Source: JBBSUQ01 sp964389755 (GTDB lineage: Bacteria; Bacteroidota; Bacteroidia; Flavobacteriales_D; Crocinitomicaceae). Taken from it: a stretch of 64,000 bases of DNA. This document shows positions 34,905-43,509 of the stretch, in pieces; position 1 is the stretch's first letter; every line of letters starts with the position of its first letter. The notes under the pieces are model-generated. The model was not told the origin of the DNA. It did no database searches and saw nothing but the letters and a program-made list of their open reading frames with translations. The stretch lies in contig CAYMEW010000021.1 of NCBI GenBank assembly GCA_964389755.1, positions 11,673 through 75,672 of the forward strand, written 5' to 3'. A program made the position numbers and the translations under genes.

Positions 34905-36068
34905 TTAATGGTGGTGCTCTTCAACAGCCGCACCGATAAACAAGGCTGAAAGCATCGCAAACAGGTACGCCTGCAGGAATGCCACCAGCAATTCCAACAC
35001 CGAGATAAACAAAGCCATCGGTACGGAAAGGCCGGCCCAGCCAATATTTTGATTAATAAAAATGATACAAATAAATGCGAGTACGATTACGTGTCCTGCT
35101 GTGATATTCGCAAACAAACGAATCATCAATGCAAACGGCTTTGTAAGAACCCCCAGCAACTCGATCGGCATCATAAAGATCTTCATAATTACCGGCACAC
35201 CCGGCATCCAGAAGATGTGACCCCAGTAAGCACGATTTCCTGAGAAGTTTGTCACGAGCATGGTCGCAACAGCAAGGAAAAGTGTTACCGCGATATTTCC
35301 TGTAAGGTTAGCACCGCCAGGGAAAATTGGCACGAGTCCGAGTAAGTTATTGATCCAGATAAAGAAAAAGATCGTCAGCAAAAAGGGCACGAAGCGCTTG
35401 TAATGTTTCTCCGAAATGTTTGACTTGGCAACATCGTCCCGAACCATCAGCACAAGCGGCTCGATGAATTTAGCCAGGCCTTTCGGAGCAACTGCACCGT
35501 TCTTTTTATAATAAGAGGCAACCGAACCCATCATGATCAGGATCAATAGGGACGCAAAAATAAGTGAAACAACATTCTTTGTTATTGAAAAATCAAGCGG
35601 TGCATCAGCTCCTATAACTTCGCCGTTCTCAACTTCCAATTCTCCGGACTCATTCAGTTTATAAATGGTTTCCTTAAACATTGCATATCCTTCGGCAGCT
35701 TCTACACCTTTTACATAGTGTAGCTTTTCAGAAGTCGCATGATCTACCGCTTCCGCACTGTGACCGTGATAGAAATCGGAAGAAGAAAACATTTTAAAGC
35801 CGTTGTCGATCAGGATGATCGGGAGTGGAATTACCGTTCCGCCGTGATGCGGACCCCACAAATGCCATTGATGCGCATCTCCGATGTGTTCCAGGATAAA
35901 TTTCCCGACCTCAAATTCTTTATTATGCTCATCCTGCACATTCTCATGCCCTTCGTGCTCCGCGGAATGTTGTGGTTCAACAGAGGATGCAAGAACCGCA
36001 TTTATCGAGAAAACAGCCAGAACGGCTAAAAAAACTGATCTTCCGATGCCTTTCAAAATCATTTTCAT
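34905..36068 (-). CDS. atpB: ATP synthase Fo a subunit, long N-terminal form
   Basis: The a subunit forms the ion half-channels against the c ring. The C-terminal 240 residues carry the conserved helices with the essential Arg in MIRLFANITAGHVIV. The protein has 387 residues, longer than the usual 240-270. The extra N-terminus has a signal-like segment (SVFLAVLAVFSINAVLAS), a His/Glu-rich stretch and a periplasmic domain (about 50-160), as commonly seen in Bacteroidota. The near-C-terminus EEHHH adds another His cluster. First gene after the perfect promoter at 36104-36133. Confidence 0.95.
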   Translation of the reverse strand: MKMILKGIGRSVFLAVLAVFSINAVLASSVEPQHSAEHEGHENVQDEHNKEFEVGKFILEHIGDAHQWHLWGPHHGGTVIPLPIILIDNGFKMFSSSDFYHGHSAEAVDHATSEKLHYVKGVEAAEGYAMFKETIYKLNESGELEVENGEVIGADAPLDFSITKNVVSLIFASLLILIMMGSVASYYKKNGAVAPKGLAKFIEPLVLMVRDDVAKSNISEKHYKRFVPFLLTIFFFIWINNLLGLVPIFPGGANLTGNIAVTLFLAVATMLVTNFSGNRAYWGHIFWMPGVPVIMKIFMMPIELLGVLTKPFALMIRLFANITAGHVIVLAFICIIFINQNIGWAGLSVPMALFISVLELLVAFLQAYLFAMLSALFIGAAVEEHHH

Positions 36069-36103
36069 CTAATTAGGATTGAATACCCCCTTAAAATTTT
36101 GCG

Positions 36104-36133
36104 CAAAGGTACTTAAACTTTCTTAAGTGACAA
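36104..36133 (-). promoter_or_regulatory. consensus Bacteroidota promoter of the atpB operon
   Basis: On the minus strand TTG, a 19-base spacer and TACCTTTG match the TTG-N19-TAnnTTTG consensus exactly. It lies 36 bases upstream of the atpB ATG, so the structural ATP synthase genes have their own promoter apart from the upstream sprE-like/bactofilin/atpZ cluster. Confidence 0.8.
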
Positions 36134-36205
36134 GTTAAAATGTATAAGAAATTTGTTTCGGATGCCGGGCGACTCCTGCTTTTCACTGTATACTCAGTAC
36201 GGCTC

Positions 36206-36586
36206 TTAGTTCCGGTTTGCCAGCCTGATCAAGAGTACAGACTGAATCGTAAGCAGTACCAGGAAAACAACGATCAGGTGAAAGCCCATCGGGCGGGCCA
36301 TTTCCACTTTTTTATACACGATGGCCGCAATTACGGAAAGAGCAGACAGCATCTGCACGGTCGTGAGGATCAAAAAGCGCCCCACGAAGTTCTCTGCCGT
36401 CCGGTTCAGGCCCGGGGCGATAATCAACATACCGCCTCCGAAAATAAGCAAAAGAATGACGTCGATCAGGATCACCCGTTTTTCAGGGAGAGATAATACG
36501 CCGAGTCCTCCCAACAAAAGGTGCAGGCCGCAAATCAACAGCAATGCCGATAAAAAACGGGTCGTGTAAATACGGGATTTAGTCAT
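36206..36586 (-). CDS. four-helix membrane protein in the AtpI position
   Basis: The 126-residue protein has four hydrophobic helices (FLSALLLICGLHLLLGGLGV; VILIDVILLLIFGGGML; LTTVQMLSALSVIAAIVY; LIVVFLVLLTIQSVLLI). It overlaps the AtpZ-like gene by 8 bases and lies upstream of atpB, the place where AtpI is usually found. AtpI-type proteins help c-ring assembly or ion supply. I cannot see a clear AtpI motif, so the role is by position only. Confidence 0.6.
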   Translation of the reverse strand: MTKSRIYTTRFLSALLLICGLHLLLGGLGVLSLPEKRVILIDVILLLIFGGGMLIIAPGLNRTAENFVGRFLILTTVQMLSALSVIAAIVYKKVEMARPMGFHLIVVFLVLLTIQSVLLIRLANRN

Positions 36587-36815
36587 CGTTGTCTTTGCTC
36601 ATTTTCATCACTTCCCGGATCACGAGTACCAGGGCTGCCGTAACGCCAAAGAGGGACAGACCGATGGTCCACCAGGCCGTTGCCGACTGATATTTTTTGT
36701 CCAGCCAGGTGCCCAGCCAGGCAAAAAAGCCGATGATCACACCCATCTGGATGCCGAGCGCACTGAAGCGTGCGAATTTCGAAAAACTCTTCTGATTGTC
36801 TTTTTCTTCCTCCAT
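36579..36815 (-). CDS. AtpZ/AtpI-family small membrane protein
   Basis: The 78-residue protein has two membrane helices. The first has LGIQMGVIIGFFAWLGTWLDKKY and the second WWTIGLSLFGVTAALVLVIREV, the usual AtpZ/AtpI pattern with charged DKK in the loop. Such proteins sit upstream of ATP synthase operons and assist c-ring assembly or magnesium/calcium handling in some bacteria. It starts 3 bases after the bactofilin gene. Confidence 0.85.
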   Translation of the reverse strand: MEEEKDNQKSFSKFARFSALGIQMGVIIGFFAWLGTWLDKKYQSATAWWTIGLSLFGVTAALVLVIREVMKMSKDNDD

Positions 36816-36818
36816 GAA

Positions 36819-37241
36819 TCAATAAACAAGATCCTCCGGGTTATCGTTTACGACTACCGTGGGTTTTTGTTTCTTTTTTTCCGGAACCTTTCCACCGACC
36901 TCGCAGTTCCCGAAGAACTGCGCACCTTCTTCGACCAGGATGCGGTTTGTCCGGATATTTCCATGGATGAGTGATTTTTCGCGAAGCACCAGCAGTTGAT
37001 CTACCCTGAGATCGCCTTCCAGCTTGCCGAGCACTTCAGCTTCGTTGCAATTGAGATTTCCTTTTACCGTTCCGTTTTCGCCCACTACTACTTTGCCGGC
37101 GCTAAAGACGTCTCCTTCAATGTCCCCGTCGATGCGTATGTTCGATTCGGAATTCACCGAGCCGATGATACGGGTGCCTTCCACGAAGGTGTTCAAACGA
37201 TTCGGACTCTCAAAACCAGTTTTCTCTTTCTTACCTAACAT
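36819..37241 (-). CDS. bactofilin (polymer-forming cytoskeletal protein)
   Basis: The 140-residue protein consists of a central beta-helix-like domain with repeating hydrophobic/glycine pattern (GSVNSESNIRIDGDIEGDVFS, VVVGENGTVKGNLNCNEAEV) flanked by charged, disordered ends. This is the bactofilin family, which forms filaments without nucleotide and helps place envelope machinery. It starts 3 bases downstream of the SprE/PorW-like gene and 3 bases upstream of atpZ. Confidence 0.93.
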   Translation of the reverse strand: MLGKKEKTGFESPNRLNTFVEGTRIIGSVNSESNIRIDGDIEGDVFSAGKVVVGENGTVKGNLNCNEAEVLGKLEGDLRVDQLLVLREKSLIHGNIRTNRILVEEGAQFFGNCEVGGKVPEKKKQKPTVVVNDNPEDLVY

Positions 37242-37244
37242 GTC

Positions 37245-39881
37245 CTAATAATATTCGTCGTAAAATGTTTCGTATTCCGTTAGCTTTCTGGTTGAGAATA
37301 ATGTTTGCAGGTTTTTAGGCGAAATAGCAAATATTTTCAGGTCGTGCATGCTTCCCACGTGATTCCGGGTCGACTTGAACACTCGAATGTATTCCATCGC
37401 GTCGAGGTCGGTCTCGAACTCCTGCACAAGCACGATACTCTGATCGTTTTCGAGGTCATAGATCTTGCTGGAAGCATTGAGCCCATCGCGGCTGAAGTAC
37501 TCCCGGTTAAAACTCACAACGTTCGATCTCGGTGACGCGGAAGATGCTTTCGGCTCCAGGAAAATGATCACATAATGTTTGTCGTCTTCATAGGTGTAGA
37601 CCGAACTCTTCTCAAAATTCGCTTCGATGTTCTTCGAATACCCGTTTTCGATAATGTCGAGCATTTCCCCGGCACGCGTGGCTTCCTCGGTATCCGGGTA
37701 TTCGGCAACCACTTGTTCCAGTACGGGTTTCAGCATCAACTTATTGGAAGATGTCTGCCCGAGGCTCATAGCCTTCAACAGCATGTATTTCGCACGGAAG
37801 CGGTTGTCCTTTTCTTCGTCGATCACCACGTTCGCCCGGGCGATCACCGGGTAATACAAACCGCGGTTATACCTTTCGAGTACGGTAATGTATTCCTGTT
37901 CCTGCAGGGCCTGCAACTCTTTGCGTTTTACAAAGAAGTCCGGATCCCGCAGGTAGTTCGCGTAATCGGAGTTCGGATAATTGTCCAGAATATAACTTTT
38001 GTGCGTCGAGGCCACCACCGGATCCTGCACTTCATTCATTTTATAGAGTTGAAAGGCGGACATTACGTTGTATTCGGATTCGTAATTGTGATCAATGACC
38101 GCAGTGAACTGCGAGCTTGCAAACTTCGGTTCGTTCAGCTGATCCTTGTAAATGATCCCGGCGTCGTAGTATGCTTTTACGAGGCGGTCGTTGGAGGCAG
38201 TCATAGCCGAATCGGTCAGCGGAACATTTTGCAGGAGCCGATCCACGGTGAGCGTGTCCTCCTGTTGCATGGCAATGGCTGAAGTATCTTCGAACGCGGT
38301 CGAGTCATCGATCTCGTTGAATGCATTGGCGAAATTGATCTTCTGGCTGCGTCGCCAGTCGTCTTCATTTTCACGCTGACCCCACATGCGCTTGAACTCA
38401 TCGTAGCCTTCTGCACGGGTTTTCGCATTGTTCCAGTACCATTTGTTCCCGGACTGGTTCTGAACGAAGAGGTTTTGATTTTGCTGCAACTGAAGTAAGC
38501 GTTCGGCTTCGCGTTTTTTGCGTTCGGCTTCTTCTTCTTTGATCTGCTTGATCACGTCTTTCACAAACTTTTCGCGCTCCCCTTCGGAAAGCTGCGCAAT
38601 GCGCTGCACACTGTCTTCGAAAGCAGCGGTCTCCACGGCTACCACGAGGTTCGACAGGTTCTCCGCTTTCCGGCGAATCCCTTCCGCATTCGGGTAATCC
38701 TCGGGAATCACGCTTGCCGTGGAATCGTAGTATTTTTGTGCGCTGACGTAGTTTCGTTCCTCGAAAGCCATGTCGCCCAGTTTTTCGTAGGCCATGCCTT
38801 TCTGACGTCCGTTGGAGACGGAATAAAAGGCCGACTGGGTCAGGTAAACCTTTCCCTGCTCGCGGTTGCCCTCGTTTAGTTCGATCTGGGCAAGTCCGTA
38901 ATAGATCTGGTCCTTATATTCCGCATTCTTAGCGTCGCGGAGCATTTTCTTCAGTTCTTTTTTCGTGTCTTCCGTACCGCCGAGCACCGCTTTTTTAATA
39001 CGCGCATTGAACAGCATTTCAAAACGGCCGTTGTAGCGCAGCACTTTTTTATACTTCTTTTTGGCATCCTGCGGACGCCCGGCCTTTTCATAGAGTTGGC
39101 CGAGAATGAAGTTCACACGTGCCTTATCCTGCGATTTTTTCGCAAATTTCAATGAGTTTTCCAGGTAAGTAATGGCTTCATCCGGCTGATTCTTGGCCAA
39201 TGCCAGATCTGCTTTCGTGAGTTCAAAATCAAAACGGATCTCTTTGGGAAACTCCGCCTTCTCTTCGTCCTTGTCCTTCTTGAAATTAAAGAACTTTTTA
39301 CCTTCTTCTTCCTGCTCTTTCAGGGCTTTATCGAGGTTATCGACATTAAACTGTGCTTCCGTCAGGTTGCCCATCCGGAGGTTGGTCTTGGCCATCCACA
39401 GTTCACCGATGTACAACGAAGGATCGTTATCGTAAAACTTGCGAATGAACTTAAAGTTCTTCATCGCACCCTCGTAATCACGACGGTAGTAACTCGCAAT
39501 GCCGATCAGCGTCCAGTTTTCATCGATGTAGCCGTTGTGCTCCTCCTTCTTTTTGGAAGGCCGGTCATTGCTCGGCATACTGTGCTTCTTGATCACTTCG
39601 GTGCACTTCGCTATCGCAGTGTCGAGTGCCGGGTACAGGCCGATCACTTCCTTTTCATCCGGCACGGGCTCAATGGGCAACAACTCGTAATAGTTCTCCT
39701 GGAGGGAATTCTCGTAGGAATTGATCGCTTCATCCACGAGAAGTGTTGCATTAAAATAACCGTTATAATGCGCGGTAACCGTGTGATAACTACGATTTAC
39801 AAAGGTGTTCTTTTCCGTTGAGCAGGCCCATATCAACAGGCTTATTCCTGCAAGCAGCAACGAATATCGAACAATTTTCAT
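37245..39881 (-). CDS. SprE/PorW-like TPR lipoprotein of the type IX secretion system
   Basis: The 878-residue protein has a lipobox (LLIWACSTEKNTFVNR, Cys20), a conserved N-terminal YHTVTAHYNGYFNATLLVDEA, many TPR repeats (about 100-420), a charged coiled segment (KEEEAERKKREAERLL) and a C-terminal region with DLENDQSIVLVQEF. This matches the SprE/PorW lipoproteins needed for T9SS and gliding in Bacteroidota. The window encodes at least three T9SS cargo proteins. Two adjacent ATGs at 39884 and 39881 precede the signal; the frame is open up to 39914. First gene of the bactofilin/atpZ cluster. Confidence 0.82.
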   Translation of the reverse strand: MKIVRYSLLLAGISLLIWACSTEKNTFVNRSYHTVTAHYNGYFNATLLVDEAINSYENSLQENYYELLPIEPVPDEKEVIGLYPALDTAIAKCTEVIKKHSMPSNDRPSKKKEEHNGYIDENWTLIGIASYYRRDYEGAMKNFKFIRKFYDNDPSLYIGELWMAKTNLRMGNLTEAQFNVDNLDKALKEQEEEGKKFFNFKKDKDEEKAEFPKEIRFDFELTKADLALAKNQPDEAITYLENSLKFAKKSQDKARVNFILGQLYEKAGRPQDAKKKYKKVLRYNGRFEMLFNARIKKAVLGGTEDTKKELKKMLRDAKNAEYKDQIYYGLAQIELNEGNREQGKVYLTQSAFYSVSNGRQKGMAYEKLGDMAFEERNYVSAQKYYDSTASVIPEDYPNAEGIRRKAENLSNLVVAVETAAFEDSVQRIAQLSEGEREKFVKDVIKQIKEEEAERKKREAERLLQLQQNQNLFVQNQSGNKWYWNNAKTRAEGYDEFKRMWGQRENEDDWRRSQKINFANAFNEIDDSTAFEDTSAIAMQQEDTLTVDRLLQNVPLTDSAMTASNDRLVKAYYDAGIIYKDQLNEPKFASSQFTAVIDHNYESEYNVMSAFQLYKMNEVQDPVVASTHKSYILDNYPNSDYANYLRDPDFFVKRKELQALQEQEYITVLERYNRGLYYPVIARANVVIDEEKDNRFRAKYMLLKAMSLGQTSSNKLMLKPVLEQVVAEYPDTEEATRAGEMLDIIENGYSKNIEANFEKSSVYTYEDDKHYVIIFLEPKASSASPRSNVVSFNREYFSRDGLNASSKIYDLENDQSIVLVQEFETDLDAMEYIRVFKSTRNHVGSMHDLKIFAISPKNLQTLFSTRKLTEYETFYDEYY

Positions 39882-39950
39882 CATGAATGGAGCAATACGG
39901 TTTACGGTCTTCAATAACTGAAAAACGACAAGTTTATTTTATTCAGCGTG

Positions 39951-39958
39951 CAAATATA
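39951..39958 (-). promoter_or_regulatory. Bacteroidota -7 element upstream of the SprE/PorW-like gene
   Basis: The minus strand reads TATATTTG, an exact TAnnTTTG match, 70 bases before the preferred ATG at 39881. No TTG at proper spacing was found. Confidence 0.5.
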
Positions 39959-39993
39959 ACGCTAAATCACTGGAAAATATGCCTCCCGAAGGC

Positions 39994-40635
39994 TTACTCG
40001 CAATCGGAAAGGAAAGAAGTCGTAAAATCGATCTCCATTTCCGTCCACAATTTTGCTTTCCCGTCTTTCCCGATGTGCAGGTCATGACAGATCTCGCTAA
40101 GTGCTTTGTAGCTTTCATCGAGTTTGTAATCCATCATGTCAAAAGTAGCATGAATGGTAAAGGTGGCATTGTCTTCCAGTTTCATCTCTGCCTTTTCGGT
40201 ACGGGTAACGCCGTTCATGGTCAGTTCGATCTCACCGTTCCCGTTCTTATCGAATTTCGTAACGCGCGCATCGATCATATCACCGTTCATATTTCCAAAG
40301 AACTGGGCGCGCAGTTTCCCGTCGCGTTCTTCGTTCGCCGAATTCACCGATTCTACCGGGATTGACAGGCTGAGCGCAGCACATAATTTTTCGAGATCGT
40401 CGCCGCTTTTAGAAGACTTCAGTTCGAATTTGTCAAACACCCCTTTTACAGCAGTTTTTTCGGTGTACTTGAAAGCGGTCCAACCCACTGTGGTGTTTTC
40501 CGGGTTGAAGGTATAAAAGCAGGATTTTACTTTTTCCCCGCCTTGTTCTTCCGTCATCTGGTCGTTGTCTGATGATCCGCAGGCCTGAAACAGCAATGCT
40601 GCAGCGGCGAACATATAAAGTGTACGTTTTACCAT
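39994..40635 (-). CDS. YceI-like lipoprotein
   Basis: The 213-residue protein has a lipobox (LLFQACGSSD, Cys19) and a domain with FNPENTTVGWTAFKYTEKTAVKGVFDKFEL, IPVESVNSANEERDGKLRAQFFG and EIELTMNGVTRTEKAEM, the beta-barrel lipocalin-like pattern of YceI-family proteins that bind isoprenoid or similar lipids. ATG at 40635 is chosen because the signal peptide begins there; a start nine codons upstream is possible. Single gene. Confidence 0.8.
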   Translation of the reverse strand: MVKRTLYMFAAAALLFQACGSSDNDQMTEEQGGEKVKSCFYTFNPENTTVGWTAFKYTEKTAVKGVFDKFELKSSKSGDDLEKLCAALSLSIPVESVNSANEERDGKLRAQFFGNMNGDMIDARVTKFDKNGNGEIELTMNGVTRTEKAEMKLEDNATFTIHATFDMMDYKLDESYKALSEICHDLHIGKDGKAKLWTEMEIDFTTSFLSDCE

Positions 40636-40736
40636 TGTATTTTTTCTTGCTAATTTACACAATTCACGTCAGGATTTAAAAGGATTCCTGCTTTTTGTGG
40701 GGACGCGAAAGAGAGCCGTCGGAAAATTACTATCAA

Positions 40737-41276
40737 TCAGCGTTTTTTACGCCGGATATTCAGATCCCGATCCTGTATCAGTACCCAGTGCAGGGAGATG
40801 AAGAAGGAGTTGGTCTGCGTAAAATCCCCGGAACGTGTCAGGAAATGATAGCCTGTTTGTAAGTGAAACTGGAACAGTTTGTAGCCTAAAACGGGGGAAA
40901 AACCAAAGCGATCATACGTGAAATCGGTCCGGTAATTGAGGTTGATGCCATAGGTCAGGTTGAGCCGCCCGCGCTTAAACCAGTAACCGACATCGTACCC
41001 GAGCACATTGTATCGGAAGTTGTAATTAAAACCCATGTGAACGGCATTCGTAACGGGTTTGATGAGTTTCAGCCGTTTCCACTGGTACTCGGCCCCGAGT
41101 TCAAGCACCGTATAGGCTCCGCGCTGCAAACCGATGTAAGGTCCGTATTTCGCGATGCGCACCTCGGTTTTCTTCGCAAACAGATCTTTCAGAAAGCCCT
41201 CATCACGCTGAGCAGACAGGTCGCCTGCAAAAGCTAATGCGAGTATACAAAGCCGGATTCTAACGCTCATATTCAT
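40737..41276 (-). CDS. outer-membrane beta-barrel-like protein
   Basis: From MNMSVRIRLCILALAFAGDLSAQ the protein (179 residues) has a signal peptide and then alternating aromatic strands (YGPYIGLQRGAYTVLELGAEYQW, HMGFNYNFRYNVLGYDVGYW, SFFISLHWVLI), as in a small outer-membrane barrel. The frame is open far upstream but that part only shadows cvpA. ATG 41276 and ATG 41270 are both possible; both overlap the cvpA end, so the genes are coupled. Function unknown. Confidence 0.65.
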   Translation of the reverse strand: MNMSVRIRLCILALAFAGDLSAQRDEGFLKDLFAKKTEVRIAKYGPYIGLQRGAYTVLELGAEYQWKRLKLIKPVTNAVHMGFNYNFRYNVLGYDVGYWFKRGRLNLTYGINLNYRTDFTYDRFGFSPVLGYKLFQFHLQTGYHFLTRSGDFTQTNSFFISLHWVLIQDRDLNIRRKKR

Positions 41277-41895
41277 CATAAAGGCGCGACAGTTCACTGG
41301 CGTCGTCGGCATCCACCCCCAGGCTGTCGGCGATTTCCTTCGCGCGCATAACCTGCTCCACGGTAAGGCCGGTACTGTCGCTTTCTTCTTTAAACGCATT
41401 TCGGATGAAAATCGTGCTTTCGTGAATCGCCGGAATGGTCGTTGTACTGAAACCGGCAACCGGTTCGTAAAGCAGGGAGTTTTCTTTGGCTTTCTCCGGG
41501 AAGAAGTCGCCTTTCTCATCATACGATTCGATCAGGACCAAAAAGATGCTGACGATGTAGAGCGTTTTTATCACGGCAAAGAGGATTCCGAGGAACTTGT
41601 TCAGCGGACTGAGGTTCACGACACGCACCATCTGTTCGATCATTTTCCCTGCAAAATAGACCATGGCACCAACTGCCAGGAAGGTAATCGTAAAGGAAAT
41701 CGTGGGTAGGTAGGGAGAATTCCATTCAAAACTCTCTTTGAGCCATTTGGCCGTGTGATCTGAAAAATGGATTCCTGCATAGAGTCCGACAAAAAGCGCC
41801 AGTAAAGTGAATACCTCGATGATAAAACCGTGGGAAAAGCCTTTCCAGCCGGCGTAGATCAGGGGAACTACAATAATTATATCGATGAAATTCAT
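41260..41895 (-). CDS. CvpA-family membrane protein
   Basis: The 211-residue protein has four hydrophobic helices beginning IDIIIVVPLIYAGWKGFSHGFIIEVFTLLALFVGLYAG, the signature of the CvpA/colicin V production family, and a charged C-terminal tail. The family is linked to envelope homeostasis and colicin V production, without a settled mechanism. It overlaps pth by four bases upstream and the barrel gene downstream. Confidence 0.9.
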   Translation of the reverse strand: MNFIDIIIVVPLIYAGWKGFSHGFIIEVFTLLALFVGLYAGIHFSDHTAKWLKESFEWNSPYLPTISFTITFLAVGAMVYFAGKMIEQMVRVVNLSPLNKFLGILFAVIKTLYIVSIFLVLIESYDEKGDFFPEKAKENSLLYEPVAGFSTTTIPAIHESTIFIRNAFKEESDSTGLTVEQVMRAKEIADSLGVDADDASELSRLYDEYER

Positions 41896-42455
41896 TTATT
41901 GTTCCAGTTGGTCATCGTCAGGTTCAACCCGATGGTTGAAAAACCCTTGATGAATTCCGTAGCCGTTTTTATCCGTTCGGGAAGTTGTTTGTTTTCTTCG
42001 CGGCTCCATTCTCCGAGCACATAATCTGCCTGCTGCCCGGGGTGGAAATCATTGCCCACACCAAAACGCAGACGGGCATAAGCGGAAGTATTCAACGTGG
42101 CCTGTATATCTTTTAAACCGTTGTGTCCGCCGTCACTTCCCTTTCCTTTCATCCGCAGTTTGCCAAACGGCAGGGCGATGTCATCGGTAATGACCAGCAG
42201 GTTCTCCAGCGGGATCTTTTCGGATTGCAACCAGTAATTGACCGCTTTTCCCGAAAGGTTCATGAAAGTGGTTGGCTTGATCAGTACCAGTGTCCGCCCT
42301 TTGAAACGTACTTCGGCTACTTCTGCCAGTTTTTTCAGTTCGAAGGAGGCATCATGCTCACGGGCAAAGTCTTCCAGGACCTTAAAACCAATGTTGTGAC
42401 GTGTGTGTTCGTATTTTGTACCCGGGTTACCCAGGCCTGCGATCAGATATTTCAT
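41892..42455 (-). CDS. pth: peptidyl-tRNA hydrolase
   Basis: Pth releases tRNA from prematurely dropped peptidyl-tRNA. The 187-residue protein starts YLIAGLGNPGTKYEHTRHNIGF with the catalytic His of the HNIGF motif, followed by KPTTFMNLSGKAV and ITDDIALPFGKLRMKGKGSDGGHNGLK. All conserved residues are present and the length is typical. It heads a coupled group with cvpA. Confidence 0.97.
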   Translation of the reverse strand: MKYLIAGLGNPGTKYEHTRHNIGFKVLEDFAREHDASFELKKLAEVAEVRFKGRTLVLIKPTTFMNLSGKAVNYWLQSEKIPLENLLVITDDIALPFGKLRMKGKGSDGGHNGLKDIQATLNTSAYARLRFGVGNDFHPGQQADYVLGEWSREENKQLPERIKTATEFIKGFSTIGLNLTMTNWNNK

Positions 42456-42507
42456 GTTGGGATGTTCACGGACAAAAATACGATTTTGGGGCGATCGGGC
42501 AAAGCAT

Positions 42508-43509
42508 TCAGATCAGGTCTCCGCCATTCACATAAACAGGACCGTCGCCCGGAGACTTTCCCTTTATAAGGCAATCGACATGCGCCGCACCACTGAAACG
42601 ATGAACCAGTCCCCAGTTGGTTTGATCCCGGATCACGCGGTACAGTTTTTCGTGGCTGTCTGTCCACCACATCAGCATGTTTGTTCCACTGGCGTGCAGA
42701 ATCCCTTCCAGGAAACGACCGCTTTCGGCTTCGTTCCCCGGTAACACGACCAGTGAATCGACCACTGTAAAACGATGTGAAGCAGGCCTTATCAGTTTGC
42801 GAAGCAGGGGAATGTACGGAATGGTTTTTCGCAAAACACCGCCATATTTGCCCGGAAAACGACTGATCTCCCAGTTGGCTTCATGCACGCGGGCTAGTGC
42901 TTTTACTCCTTTAGGCCCGGACCAGACCGCGAAAGGACCTTTCTTCAAATGGGTTTCAAAATAAAAGGCGTGATCTGAAAAGGATTCCCGAAAATAAGTC
43001 GCAACACTGTTCCAGTCGGAGTGAATGCTAAGTCCGTCGAGTTTCCGCGGGTAAAGCCGGCTAAAGGTTTGAGATACCAAAGACGCACGTTTGCGAAATC
43101 CGAATGTTTCGGCCATCACGAGGCTGCGTGCATTCCGCGGTTCGATGTAGGCATACAAAGTCGCGTTTTCGGCAAGTCGGTCGAGCAGGGCACACAGTTC
43201 GCTTCGCAGAAGAGATTTTCCTTTCCCGCGCGCTTTACCGCTTCCTTGAAACAACGGGTTCATAGCCACGTAGCGAATATACAGGGCATTGTCGCGCCGG
43301 CAAAAGGTCAGATTCCCCAGCAAACGGCCTTTGGGCCTGAGCAGTAAGAATACAGGATCATCTGCGAGCTCGTCGATCTTTTCACGGGTATCGAGGTGCC
43401 GGTAGCGCGCTCCGTTCGTTCCCAGTTCCGTGCGGTCCAGCAGATCGATCAGGTCATCAGTTGCTGAAGGAAGGACTTCAAACGCATCAGACAGTTCGCT
43501 AAATGGCAC
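42508..43509 (-). CDS. GNAT-like acetyltransferase with unknown C-terminal half
   Basis: The 333-residue protein has a GNAT-like N-terminal half: LRPKGRLLGNLTFCRRDNALYIRYVAMNPLFQGSGKARGKGKSLL contains the acetyl-CoA loop after a core strand, and YIEPRNARSLVMAETFGFRK is the usual late motif. The second half (about 165-333) is not recognised. Translation seems to start at GTG 43509, inside the last codons of the alcohol dehydrogenase gene (11-base overlap), as no ATG lies near. Substrate unknown. Confidence 0.6.
   Translation of the reverse strand: MPFSELSDAFEVLPSATDDLIDLLDRTELGTNGARYRHLDTREKIDELADDPVFLLLRPKGRLLGNLTFCRRDNALYIRYVAMNPLFQGSGKARGKGKSLLRSELCALLDRLAENATLYAYIEPRNARSLVMAETFGFRKRASLVSQTFSRLYPRKLDGLSIHSDWNSVATYFRESFSDHAFYFETHLKKGPFAVWSGPKGVKALARVHEANWEISRFPGKYGGVLRKTIPYIPLLRKLIRPASHRFTVVDSLVVLPGNEAESGRFLEGILHASGTNMLMWWTDSHEKLYRVIRDQTNWGLVHRFSGAAHVDCLIKGKSPGDGPVYVNGGDLI

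Noticed and set aside
37575..38282. 235-codon plus-strand frame in the SprE/PorW-like gene
   Set aside because: It is antisense to a conserved TPR lipoprotein and lacks any recognisable protein pattern.
41277..41522. Upstream extension of the small barrel protein to 41522
   Set aside because: The extra 82 residues are a frame-shifted shadow of cvpA and not a plausible N-terminus.
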